This document shows positions 1-5,535 of a stretch of DNA of 6,218 nt, in pieces. Within the stretch, counting starts at the first letter, position 1. Every line of letters begins with the position of its first letter. Location: positions 1-6,218 of the forward strand of contig CALCBO010000008.1 of the NCBI GenBank assembly GCA_937897245.1, given 5' to 3'. Both the position numbers and the translations under genes were made by a program. The notes under the pieces were generated by a model. It was not told the origin of the DNA, made no database searches, and worked only from the letters and a program-made list of their open reading frames with translations. Source of the stretch: an uncultured Caryophanales bacterium (GTDB taxonomy: Bacteria; Bacillota_I; Bacilli_A; RF39; UBA660).

Positions 1-712
1 CGTTTCCCTTTTTTGCACTACTAACTAAAGTTCTATTTGCTTTCTTAGTAAATCCCGTTTTACATGAAGTTGTATATTTATATTGCTTCATTAATTTATT
101 TTTATTAAACCATACACCATGATTCGTAGAATTATATTTTTTTATTTTCTCTATTTTTAAAAATAAAGGATTATCTAATAACTCCCTTAATAAAATAACC
201 ATATCATAAGCACATGAAATATTACCATCATCAAATTCATCTAAACCATGAGGATTATTAAAAACTGTATTATCCATCCCTAATTCTTCAGCTTCTTTAT
301 TCATTAAATTAACAAATTTTTCAATAGATCCTCCAACATATTTTGCAATTACAACCGCAGCATCATTCGCACTTCTAAGAAGTAATGCCACTAATAGTTC
401 ATATAAAGTAATAACTTCATATTCATTTAAATAGACTGCACTTCCTACTATTGTATTAATTTCTTCTCCAACTATAACTAAATTATCTAAATCCATATAT
501 TTATGAGCAACATAAAAAGTCATAAGTTTAGATATTGATGCAACACTTTGAGTATCGTAATAATTATTACCTTCTAAAATTCTTTTAGATTCTTTTTCAA
601 TAACTATATAACTTTTAGCATTATACTCTATACTCTTTACTTCTTTTATATTATTTAAAGAAGTTAAAAATATCATTAATAAACATAATAAAAATAGAGA
701 AAGTTTTTTCAT
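1..712 (-). CDS. D-alanyl-D-alanine carboxypeptidase (peptidase S11), 3' end cut by window edge
   Basis: This is a PBP5/DacA-type serine carboxypeptidase, which removes the terminal D-Ala from peptidoglycan pentapeptides outside the cell membrane. Translation from ATG 712-710 gives 237 complete codons with no stop before the window edge. Residues 1-20 (MKKLSLFLLCLLMIFLTSLN) form a hydrophobic signal or anchor segment. All three active-site motifs of the family are present in order and at usual spacing: SxxK as S59-I-S-K62 (in ASISKLMT), SxN as S114-A-N116 (in RSANDAAVV), and KTG as K218-T-G220 (in CKTGFTKKA). The sequence GMDNTVFNNPHGLD between the last two is also typical of S11 enzymes. The missing part would be the end of the catalytic domain and any C-terminal domain. 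The start is supported by AAAGGTG at 724-717. The gene begins 58 bases after the lipoprotein stop, same strand, with no clear terminator between, so co-transcription is possible. The family call is firm; the paralogue (dacA, dacF and so on) cannot be told. Confidence 0.95.
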   Translation of the reverse strand, partial: MKKLSLFLLCLLMIFLTSLNNIKEVKSIEYNAKSYIVIEKESKRILEGNNYYDTQSVASISKLMTFYVAHKYMDLDNLVIVGEEINTIVGSAVYLNEYEVITLYELLVALLLRSANDAAVVIAKYVGGSIEKFVNLMNKEAEELGMDNTVFNNPHGLDEFDDGNISCAYDMVILLRELLDNPLFLKIEKIKKYNSTNHGVWFNKNKLMKQYKYTTSCKTGFTKKANRTLVSSAKKGN

Positions 713-770
713 ATTTTCACCTTTCTCTATTTTATGAATTTAAAATTATTTATATTCTAAATTAAAATAT

Positions 771-3449
771 TTATTCTACTATAACAATTCTAACTTCATG
801 AGTAGTCTTATTGATATAAAAATTAAATGTCATACCTACTTGGAAAGTAATTGTTGTAGCATTTGTAACTACGCCTTCTGGGCTTTCAACAATTGTAATA
901 TCACTTAAATATGTTCTATCTTCATCTCTAACTTTAAATTCATCCCATGCTTCAACTGTTATACCTAAGTAACATAATTCATTTTCATTATCAGGATTTT
1001 CTTCTAAAGTTAATATATTATCATATCTTATATAAATATCTTTTGGTACTGAAGGAGCAACTTCAATTTCTCCTACTAAAACCAATCTTGCTGTTTTTGT
1101 TTCAGTGTTAAAGTAAATATCATATGTTCCTGATTGTTTAACTAGAATAAGTGTTCCATAACTCACAGCAATTGAAGAATCAGTGTCAGATAATGCTCCA
1201 TAATTTTCAGTAGAACCACTTCCGTCAACGGCAACACCTCCGACAGCTATATAGCAATTGGCATCTAAGGTTGCATCCTTAATGACAACTTCCTTATTTT
1301 CATCTGGAGTTCTTGTGAAGTATAAAGTTTGATTGCCACTTGAAGAATTCACAACACTTAAGAAATACATATACTCAACTGATGTATCTCCAGGTTCTTC
1401 TGGGTTTTGATCGATAATTGTAAGAACACCAGTTTCAACATTATATGTTAAATCATATGTTCCTGCTTTATTAAAGAACACAAGACTTATTCCACTTGAT
1501 TCATATACATAAGCAATTGAACTATCTGTATTGCTATCAATTGCTATTGGATAATAATTCGTATAGTTATTACTAATAAATGAAATATTTGTGCTAGTAT
1601 CTGCTACTAATCCTTCATATGTTACTGTATTATCTTCAGTAATCGTTAATGGTACATATTCACCATCAAGATACATAAATAAATCAGCTGTCTCTTCAAC
1701 ATATGAATCCATAAGCATAAATCCATCAGCACATGGCATATAACTAATCTCGTAATAACCGCTGGTTAAGATTTTTACGTAATCTCCTTCTTTTGTTAAA
1801 TTATCATTAAGTGTATAAGCTTCAGTAAGTTTATCAGAACTAATTACATAGTCTTTAGTTACATTTCTAAGATTAAATTTAACTCCTGCTTCAAGATAAA
1901 TTGTATCTGTATAAACGTATAATCCATGTTCATTTATATATGAAACAATATCTTCATTATTCATCACTTTCTCATGAATAACATACCATAATAATTCTTC
2001 ATAAGTTTCATCATTAGAAGGAATATTTATTTCTGTTAATGGAACTGATTCAATTGTTTCATCATCAAATACTATTTCGTAATTATTTCCATCAACAGGT
2101 TCAAATACTTTATTAATAAATATCTTTTTATTTCCATCATAATCAAATTCAATTCCGTAACGTGTAGCATAATCAATTAGAAATTCACCATCATCACCAC
2201 GATGAAAATCCCAAGTATCCCATAAATAGCTTTCATCTAAATCATCATAATCGTAAACAATATTGTTTAGATTATCAATAATGACAAATTCATCACCTTG
2301 TTCTAAATAAACATATCCATAAATATAAGAGTTTATTTCATCTGGATAAGTAACATTTTCCATTGGATATTGTTCTCCATTTATTTCAATAACAATACCT
2401 TCGTATTTATATCCATCAATAAATAGCATTATTCCATTTGGAGTAGCTGTTACATTAACACTTATATTTTTAGCAGTTGTGAGAATTATTCCATCCTTAT
2501 TAACATTTCCTTCAGCAAAATAATTATATGTTACACTTGGATTATCAGATACACAAATAGTAATAATATCTCCTTTTGTAACATCAAGATTATCTAATGT
2601 CCAAATAATTTGTGATTCATTTTCTTCGACTATTACAAGAGGTGTAGCTACTCCATTTACGCAAATAGAAATATTTCTAGATAATTTTGGTAAAACAACA
2701 CTTTCAACTTCAGTATAATCTGCATCGAAATATTTTTCACATTCTTCACAGAAATAGTATTCAATATTACCATCTTCCCAGAAAGACGGAGATTTTCCCC
2801 AGTACATTGATCCATATTCATGATCTGTTTTTTCAATTGTCAAATCTTCGATTTCACCATAGTTCATATCAAAGTTTTTGCCACACACATCACAATGATA
2901 ATGCTTTATAGTTCCTTCTTTTATACAACTTGGATCAACGCCTTCAACTAATTCATAATTATGAACATGTTCTTTAATTGCTTCTTCAACTATTGCAAAA
3001 TAAGAAAAACTACTTGTTTCAAAAGAAATTTGTCCTTCTAACAATGTTGGAATAAGTTTTTCAACCGAGTTATTCTCTTTTATATGAAACACAAAATAAT
3101 TATCACTATCAATTTCAGTAATAGGAATAGTTACCTTAACTTTCCCATCAGGTTGTATTTTTTTGTCGTCTTTTGAAACATAAATATCAAAAATATAAAT
3201 ATTTCCTTCCTTGTTATAATCTTGAGCAGAAAGAATTTCTAATACTTCCTTTCCCTCGTCTGATGTTGTAGTTACTGAATTAGTAACAAGTGTAGATCCT
3301 TCTTCAAATTTACCGCCTTCAATAACAACTCCATATTCATTTTGAAGAGAATCCAAAATTACTGGTTGATCGTTACAAGCAGTAAGAACAAAAGAAAAAG
3401 TAATCATCATTAAAAATAAAAATACTAAACTTTTAAAATTCTTTTTCAT
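771..3449 (-). CDS. Large multi-module surface lipoprotein, function unknown
   Basis: This 892-residue protein should be exported and lipid-anchored: residues 1-24 are a signal peptide ending in the lipobox L22-T-A-C25. The start is supported by AAAGGAGA at 3463-3456. Residues about 35-155 form a domain common in Firmicutes surface proteins, with core ...GKVKVTIPI...VFHIKENNSVEKL... and closing FSYFAIVE. Residues 161-255 are two copies of a repeat of the form HxY...PxC...GxxxxYxCxxCxxxF. Copy one keeps C175, C186 and C189. Copy two has F223 in place of the first Cys and keeps C234 and C237. Residues about 257-892 appear to be five or six diverged beta-rich modules of roughly 90-130 residues. 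Several end in a shared motif: GEFLIDY (421), GYYEISY (564), GTYDLTY (663), GTYDIYF (774) and GMTFNFY (872). Similar endings occur in glycan-binding surface modules, so carbohydrate binding is possible but only inferred. There is no LPXTG anchor and no enzymatic motif I recognise. Confidence 0.88.
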   Translation of the reverse strand: MKKNFKSLVFLFLMMITFSFVLTACNDQPVILDSLQNEYGVVIEGGKFEEGSTLVTNSVTTTSDEGKEVLEILSAQDYNKEGNIYIFDIYVSKDDKKIQPDGKVKVTIPITEIDSDNYFVFHIKENNSVEKLIPTLLEGQISFETSSFSYFAIVEEAIKEHVHNYELVEGVDPSCIKEGTIKHYHCDVCGKNFDMNYGEIEDLTIEKTDHEYGSMYWGKSPSFWEDGNIEYYFCEECEKYFDADYTEVESVVLPKLSRNISICVNGVATPLVIVEENESQIIWTLDNLDVTKGDIITICVSDNPSVTYNYFAEGNVNKDGIILTTAKNISVNVTATPNGIMLFIDGYKYEGIVIEINGEQYPMENVTYPDEINSYIYGYVYLEQGDEFVIIDNLNNIVYDYDDLDESYLWDTWDFHRGDDGEFLIDYATRYGIEFDYDGNKKIFINKVFEPVDGNNYEIVFDDETIESVPLTEINIPSNDETYEELLWYVIHEKVMNNEDIVSYINEHGLYVYTDTIYLEAGVKFNLRNVTKDYVISSDKLTEAYTLNDNLTKEGDYVKILTSGYYEISYMPCADGFMLMDSYVEETADLFMYLDGEYVPLTITEDNTVTYEGLVADTSTNISFISNNYTNYYPIAIDSNTDSSIAYVYESSGISLVFFNKAGTYDLTYNVETGVLTIIDQNPEEPGDTSVEYMYFLSVVNSSSGNQTLYFTRTPDENKEVVIKDATLDANCYIAVGGVAVDGSGSTENYGALSDTDSSIAVSYGTLILVKQSGTYDIYFNTETKTARLVLVGEIEVAPSVPKDIYIRYDNILTLEENPDNENELCYLGITVEAWDEFKVRDEDRTYLSDITIVESPEGVVTNATTITFQVGMTFNFYINKTTHEVRIVIVE

Positions 3450-3479
3450 AATAAATCTCCTTTCAAAATTTTCCTATGA

Positions 3480-3523
3480 ATAATAAAAATCTTTTTTATT
3501 ATCCACTTGATATAATTATATCA
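3480..3523. repeat. A/T hairpin and 16-bp palindrome before the lipoprotein gene
   Basis: ATAATAAAAA (3480-3489) pairs with TTTTTATTAT (3493-3502) around a three-base loop. Next to it TGATATAATTATATCA (3508-3523) is a perfect 16-bp palindrome containing TATAAT on both strands. It overlaps the last codons of the broken small gene. It could be an operator or a -10 element for the lipoprotein gene, but no good -35 accompanies it and neither hairpin makes a convincing terminator. Confidence 0.4.
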
Positions 3524-3719
3524 CTAAACACTTTAAAAAATCCATTAATACGGATAAGACTAAACATAAAAGCTCTACCTTCACTTGGTAGGAACCTCTC
3601 TTTATTAATTACTATACTCCGCATAAGGTTAACTATTACCTCCCATCTAATTTGTACATCTTTGAAACTAAGTTCACAACAAAAAGAGCAATCTTCTTAT
3701 TCTCTAAAAAATTATCCAT
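3499..3719 (-). pseudogene. Small gene (about 73 codons) with an apparent one-base deletion
   Basis: A strong start lies on the minus strand: ribosome site AGAAGGAGA (3732-3724), then ATG 3719-3717, about 20 bases below an extended -10 promoter. That frame reads MDNFLENKKIALFVV... and stops after 27 codons at 3638-3636. The -1 frame is open from just after a TAA within codons 7-8 to TAA 3501-3499. It reads like protein: EDCSFCCELSF, then KDVQIRWEVIVNLMRS, INKERFLPSEGRAF, and the end IRINGFFKVFSDIIISSG. From ATG to that stop is 221 nt, one short of a multiple of three. One extra A in AATAAGAAG (about 3700-3692) would give a continuous 73-residue protein. I recognise no family; the product would be basic with a C-x-x-C-C cluster. 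Alternatives are a genuine 27-codon peptide or a sequencing error. The open plus-strand frame covering the same bases has no support. Confidence 0.5.
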
Positions 3720-3739
3720 TATGTCTCCTTCTAATCTAG

Positions 3740-3755
3740 TGACTATAGTATACCA
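3740..3755 (-). promoter_or_regulatory. Extended -10 promoter of the small broken gene
   Basis: On the minus strand TGG-TATACT occupies 3755-3747, an extended -10 element with five of six bases of TATAAT. Transcription would start near 3740, leaving a leader of about 20 nt that contains the ribosome site at 3732-3724. The -35 region at 17-bp spacing (CTAAAG) is poor, which suits an extended -10 or activator-dependent promoter. The first GTAATCGTTAAA repeat (3776-3788) lies just upstream. The promoter may also serve the lipoprotein gene, since no convincing separate promoter or terminator was found between them. Confidence 0.5.
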
Positions 3756-3775
3756 TTAAAAGTGTTTTACTTTAG

Positions 3776-3869
3776 GTAATCGTTAAAAGGTTCGTAATCG
3801 TTAAAAAGTAAGGGTAATCGTTAAATTGTTAAAAAAGTCCGTACCCCTAACCTAGTAATCGTTAAAAAG
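3776..3869. repeat. Four direct copies of GTAATCGTTAAA
   Basis: Identical 12-bp units begin at 3776, 3794, 3814 and 3855. Two extend to GTAATCGTTAAAAAG (3794-3808 and 3855-3869). Steps are 18, 20 and 41 bp, so the last gap is about two steps and all copies could lie on nearly one face of the helix. The array sits immediately upstream of the extended -10 promoter, which suggests a multi-site regulator target. The CGTTAA core recalls direct-repeat targets of LytTR regulators (AgrA and ComE class), but the match is incomplete. Plasmid-style iterons or integrase arm sites are other readings. Confidence 0.7.
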
Positions 3870-3983
3870 TTAAAACTTCAAACCTGTTCGCTTATTATTT
3901 TTCACTTGAAAAAGTGCCACTTAAAAAGAAAAAAGCCCACACATGGCAAATAAAAGGCGTAACGGTGGGACTTGAATCCCTAT

Positions 3984-4023
3984 AAAAAGAAAAAAATCTC
4001 GATACTTTTATTGTATCAAGATT
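3984..4023 (-). terminator. Rho-independent terminator downstream of the tRNA-Phe fragment
   Basis: On the minus strand AATCTTGATAC (4023-4013) pairs with GTATCGAGATT (4005-3995) over 11 bp around a seven-base loop. One position is a G-U wobble that forms only in RNA from this strand. The stem runs into TTTTTTTCTTTTT. Orientation and position, about a dozen bases past the tRNA CCA end, fit the native terminator of the tRNA-Phe transcript. This supports the view that the left flank is the original chromosomal side. Confidence 0.85.
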
Positions 4024-4035
4024 AGTAATCTTTAA

Positions 4036-4080
4036 TGGTGGCCCAAGCCGGACTTGAACCGGCGACACAAGGATTTTCAG
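4036..4080 (-). tRNA. 3' fragment of tRNA-Phe (GAA), attachment-site scar
   Basis: On the minus strand this segment matches tRNA-Phe positions 32-76: anticodon loop CTGAAAA (4080-4074, anticodon GAA), 3' anticodon stem TCCTT, variable region GTGTC, T arm GCCGG-TTCAAGT-CCGGC, 3' acceptor strand TTGGGCC, discriminator A, and encoded CCA (4038-4036). An intact gene would read AAGGA before the loop; here the minus strand reads GTTGT, and neither a D arm nor a GGCCCAA acceptor strand lies upstream. It is therefore half a tRNA and not functional alone. The sharp break at the 5' edge of the anticodon loop is typical of tyrosine-recombinase integration into tRNA genes. The intact copy should lie at the far end of the element, outside the window. 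Confidence 0.88.
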
Positions 4081-4103
4081 ACAACGATTATTATCCTGGA
4101 TTT

Positions 4104-4146
4104 ATAACTAGTAATACCTCCAATATTACTAGTTATTTTATTTTGT
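4104..4146 (+). terminator. Perfect 13-bp inverted repeat with T tract, overlapping the regulator's stop
   Basis: ATAACTAGTAATA (4104-4116) and TATTACTAGTTAT (4124-4136) pair perfectly around the seven-base loop CCTCCAA. The plus strand continues TTTTATTTTG, so it looks like a terminator for plus-strand transcription arriving from the tRNA side. On the minus strand the stem begins at the regulator's stop codon (4135-4133) but lacks a following T run. It may shield the element from outside transcription, cap the regulator mRNA, or be a recombination-associated palindrome. Confidence 0.5.
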
Positions 4147-4348
4147 TATAACTTATATTTGTTCCTATTTGAACATTATTATCTGTTAGACTATTCTTTT
4201 GTTGTTTATTTAAATTTTCTACATAGTTTTTTAAGATGGTTTCAATTAGATTGTTTAAACTTCTATTTTCTTTTTCTGCAATTATTTTTAATTTATCTGA
4301 TAAATCATCATCTAATCTTAATGTTGTTATTTTTTTTAATGATGGCAT
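4133..4348 (-). CDS. Ribbon-helix-helix (CopG/Arc-type) DNA-binding regulator
   Basis: This 71-residue protein has the ribbon-helix-helix pattern near its N-terminus. A short basic beta strand (KKITTLRLDDDL, residues 5-16) is followed by helix one (SDKLKIIAEKEN), a turn at R29-S30, and helix two (LNNLIETILKNYVENLNK). Such proteins bind DNA as dimers that insert the paired strands into the major groove. The last 20 or so residues are polar and probably disordered. The start is backed by AAGGTGAT just upstream (about 4363-4356). The gene faces away from the plus-strand operon, and the shared intergenic region carries several TGATA/TATCA half-sites, one over its own ribosome site (4354-4360). 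Autoregulation plus repression of the operon is the natural inference. It could instead be an orphan antitoxin, but no toxin gene adjoins it. Confidence 0.85.
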   Translation of the reverse strand: MPSLKKITTLRLDDDLSDKLKIIAEKENRSLNNLIETILKNYVENLNKQQKNSLTDNNVQIGTNISYNKIK

Positions 4349-4411
4349 TTATTTATCACCTTACTTTCACTTTCATTTTATATTTTTTTATTTTTTTTGT
4401 ATACTTTCACC

Positions 4412-4440
4412 TTGACATTATAGTGATAGCACTATATTAT
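4412..4440 (+). promoter_or_regulatory. Consensus sigma-A-type promoter of the element operon
   Basis: TTGACA (4412-4417) is separated by 17 bp from TATTAT (4435-4440), a near-perfect housekeeping promoter with a predicted start near 4447. It lies 40 bp upstream of the first operon gene. An operator-like palindrome fills the spacer, so strong promotion with tight repression is expected. On the other strand TATAAT (4423-4418) is a weaker candidate -10 for the ribbon-helix-helix gene, which would make the two promoters overlap. Confidence 0.8.
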
Positions 4441-4468
4441 AAATATAGGTGATAGCACTTTACTATCA
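4419..4468. promoter_or_regulatory. Operator-like repeats in the divergent promoter region
   Basis: GTGATAGCACT occurs twice in direct orientation (4423-4433 and 4449-4459), 26 bp apart. The first lies within the perfect palindrome TATAGTG-ATAG-CACTATA (4419-4436) between the -35 and -10 boxes. The second overlaps the inverted pair TGATAG (4450-4455) and CTATCA (4463-4468), across the expected transcription start and up to the ribosome site. Another TATCACC is at 4354-4360. Closely spaced short repeats are usual targets of ribbon-helix-helix dimers, and such a gene is adjacent. Confidence 0.65.
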
Positions 4469-4479
4469 GGAGGTTTATT

Positions 4480-4839
4480 ATGAGTAAATATCATGCTTGG
4501 GATAAAAGACATAAGCATATCCCCTTAATAAAAACTGAATACACAAAAAAAGGAAGTAAATGGGTGAAAGTTAATACTGAAAGAAGTATTATTTCTAATC
4601 AACAAGCAGAATGGGTTTTATCATCTTCTGGTCTTCCAGGAGAAAGTTCACATAGATTAGAAAAAAAAGATAGATTTGGCCATTCAAAAAAATACGATAC
4701 TTTTTCTTCAATTTCCCCTGATAAGTCAAAAAAATCTGTTTGGTTTGTTGATTATGCTCAAGGTGATCGTAATTATAACAATTTGATTAACAAATTTTAT
4801 TATGACCAAAGAAGATATAGAAATAAATCAGGTAGGTAA
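4480..4839 (+). CDS. Hypothetical basic protein, first gene of the element operon
   Basis: This 119-residue protein matches no family I recognise. It is polar and strongly basic, rich in Lys, Arg, Ser and Tyr, with no signal peptide or membrane segment, so it should be cytoplasmic and may bind nucleic acid. Recognisable stretches are an N-terminus dense in His, Lys and Trp (KYHAWDKRHKHIPLIK), SSSGLPGESSHRLEKKDRFG in the middle, and VWFVDYAQGDRN before a basic tail (RRYRNKSGR). The start is firm: AGGAGG at 4468-4473 and ATG at 4480, in the right place below the operon promoter. Only 6 bases separate its stop from the next start, so the two are almost certainly co-transcribed. Promoter position makes it an early-expressed protein under the divergent regulator. 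Confidence 0.8.
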   Translation: MSKYHAWDKRHKHIPLIKTEYTKKGSKWVKVNTERSIISNQQAEWVLSSSGLPGESSHRLEKKDRFGHSKKYDTFSSISPDKSKKSVWFVDYAQGDRNYNNLINKFYYDQRRYRNKSGR

Positions 4840-4845
4840 TCATTT

Positions 4846-5220
4846 ATGACTAGTAAACAAAAAAAATGGAAACGTATTTTTAGAGGTCAAGGAATTCGTT
4901 TAGAAGGAGATCCTCAATATGAATATGCTAAATCCTGGGGTAAAAATATTGCAGGTAGATTATTAGTTGATAATTATCATACTAAAGACCCTAAATATTT
5001 AGATAGATTAGATAAGTCTATTGAAGCAATGAAAAAGTATGGTTATGACAATTCTTTAAAGACTACTCGAAGGGGATTTGAACTAACTCCTGAAAAAAGA
5101 AAATTATTTAGAGTTGCATCTAGACATGCTGAAAAAACAAAACAGGAATATAAAAAGACTGGATTATTACCAGCTACTTTAGGAATTCTAGGCCGTGATT
5201 TTAAATATCGTGATAAATAA
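4846..5220 (+). CDS. Hypothetical basic protein, second gene of the element operon
   Basis: This 124-residue protein has no family I can name. It is charged and probably largely helical, with no membrane or export signal. Visible stretches include KKWKRIFRGQGIRLEGDP at the N-terminus, DNYHTKDPKYLDRLDKSIEA, a basic TPEKRKLFRVASRHAEKTKQ region, and the tail GILGRDFKYRDK. The start ATG 4846 follows the preceding stop by 6 bases, with the modest ribosome site GGTAGGT at 4831-4837. Its stop (5218-5220) is one base from the next ATG, which suggests translational coupling along the operon. The many Lys and Arg residues suggest nucleic-acid or ribonucleoprotein contact, but that is only an inference from composition. 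Confidence 0.78.
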   Translation: MTSKQKKWKRIFRGQGIRLEGDPQYEYAKSWGKNIAGRLLVDNYHTKDPKYLDRLDKSIEAMKKYGYDNSLKTTRRGFELTPEKRKLFRVASRHAEKTKQEYKKTGLLPATLGILGRDFKYRDK

Positions 5221-5221
5221 C

Positions 5222-5527
5222 ATGGATATCTTAGGTTACATTTATAAAATTACCAATAAATATACAAAAAAATACTATATTGGTAAAACAAAAAATCTTC
5301 CTTTTGGAAGATGGTCTCAACATTTAAATAAAATTTTTACTAAAGAAAATTTAGATCAATATTTATTTGAAGTTGTAGAGGTTGTTTATAAGACTAATGT
5401 TGATTGGAAAGATAGAAACTTACTTTCATTAAGAGAAAGAAGTATTATCTTGTCTTATCCAAAAAGTTATAGAGCTAAATATTGTTTAAATGACTCTGTT
5501 AATTTAAATGATTTATTAAAAAGGTAG
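5222..5527 (+). CDS. GIY-YIG nuclease domain protein
   Basis: A 101-residue single-domain protein of the GIY-YIG nuclease superfamily, which cuts DNA phosphodiester bonds with a metal ion; members include homing endonucleases, UvrC and small accessory nucleases. The motifs are G5-Y-I-Y8 (the GIY strand), Y19-I-G21 in KKYYIGKT (the YIG strand), R30 in GRWSQHL, and a candidate metal-binding Glu, E72 in LRERSIILSYP. This order and spacing resemble the catalytic set of I-TevI. No DNA-binding extension is present. I chose ATG 5222 over the upstream GTG 5195: it lies one base after the previous stop, places the motif at the N-terminus as usual, and avoids a 26-base overlap. No clear ribosome site precedes it, so coupled translation is likely. 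Whether it acts in homing, transfer or interference with competing elements cannot be told. Confidence 0.85.
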   Translation: MDILGYIYKITNKYTKKYYIGKTKNLPFGRWSQHLNKIFTKENLDQYLFEVVEVVYKTNVDWKDRNLLSLRERSIILSYPKSYRAKYCLNDSVNLNDLLKR

Positions 5528-5535
5528 GTGTTTGT

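Larger units (their letters stand above)
3720..4132. other. Gene-free stretch between the chromosomal genes and the element
   Basis: No protein-coding frame is supported here. From left to right it holds the promoter and leader of the small broken gene, the GTAATCGTTAAA array, an A/T-rich segment with a short CACTT/AAGTG hairpin (3903-3916), a tRNA-like scrap near 3955-3974, the terminator and 3' fragment of tRNA-Phe, and the start of the presumed mobile element with its 13-bp inverted repeat. It looks like a tRNA-side insertion hot spot. Confidence 0.6.

Noticed and set aside
2687..2911. A 74-codon plus-strand frame rich in His
   Set aside because: It is a shadow of the lipoprotein gene on the opposite strand.
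3706..3712. TTTTTTA heptamer as a programmed -1 frameshift site in the small gene
   Set aside because: A -1 slip there reads AGA GAA TAA and stops at once, upstream of the open -1 frame, so it cannot join the two parts. A simple deletion explains the data better.
3476..3739. An 87-codon open frame on the plus strand
   Set aside because: It lies opposite the better supported minus-strand small gene, has no convincing ribosome site, and its product is an unconvincing Leu/Ile-rich sequence.
3776..3869. CRISPR array
   Set aside because: Units are only 12 bp, intervals are too short and uneven for spacers, and no cas gene is present.
3955..3974. tRNA-like T-arm sequence (minus strand GGGATTCAAGTCCC) with an acceptor-like tail
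   Set aside because: The T stem does not pair properly beside the loop, no CCA or anticodon arm adjoins it, and 20 bases are too few. It may be a decayed tRNA scrap, but this cannot be supported.
4159..4452. A 97-codon plus-strand frame rich in Phe, Leu and Tyr
   Set aside because: It is antisense to the ribbon-helix-helix gene and crosses the divergent promoter region. It has no proper ribosome site, and A/T-rich antisense DNA yields such hydrophobic frames.
5195..5221. GTG 5195 as the start of the GIY-YIG gene
   Set aside because: It would add nine residues of no family character and overlap the previous gene by 26 bases. ATG 5222 fits both domain and operon spacing.
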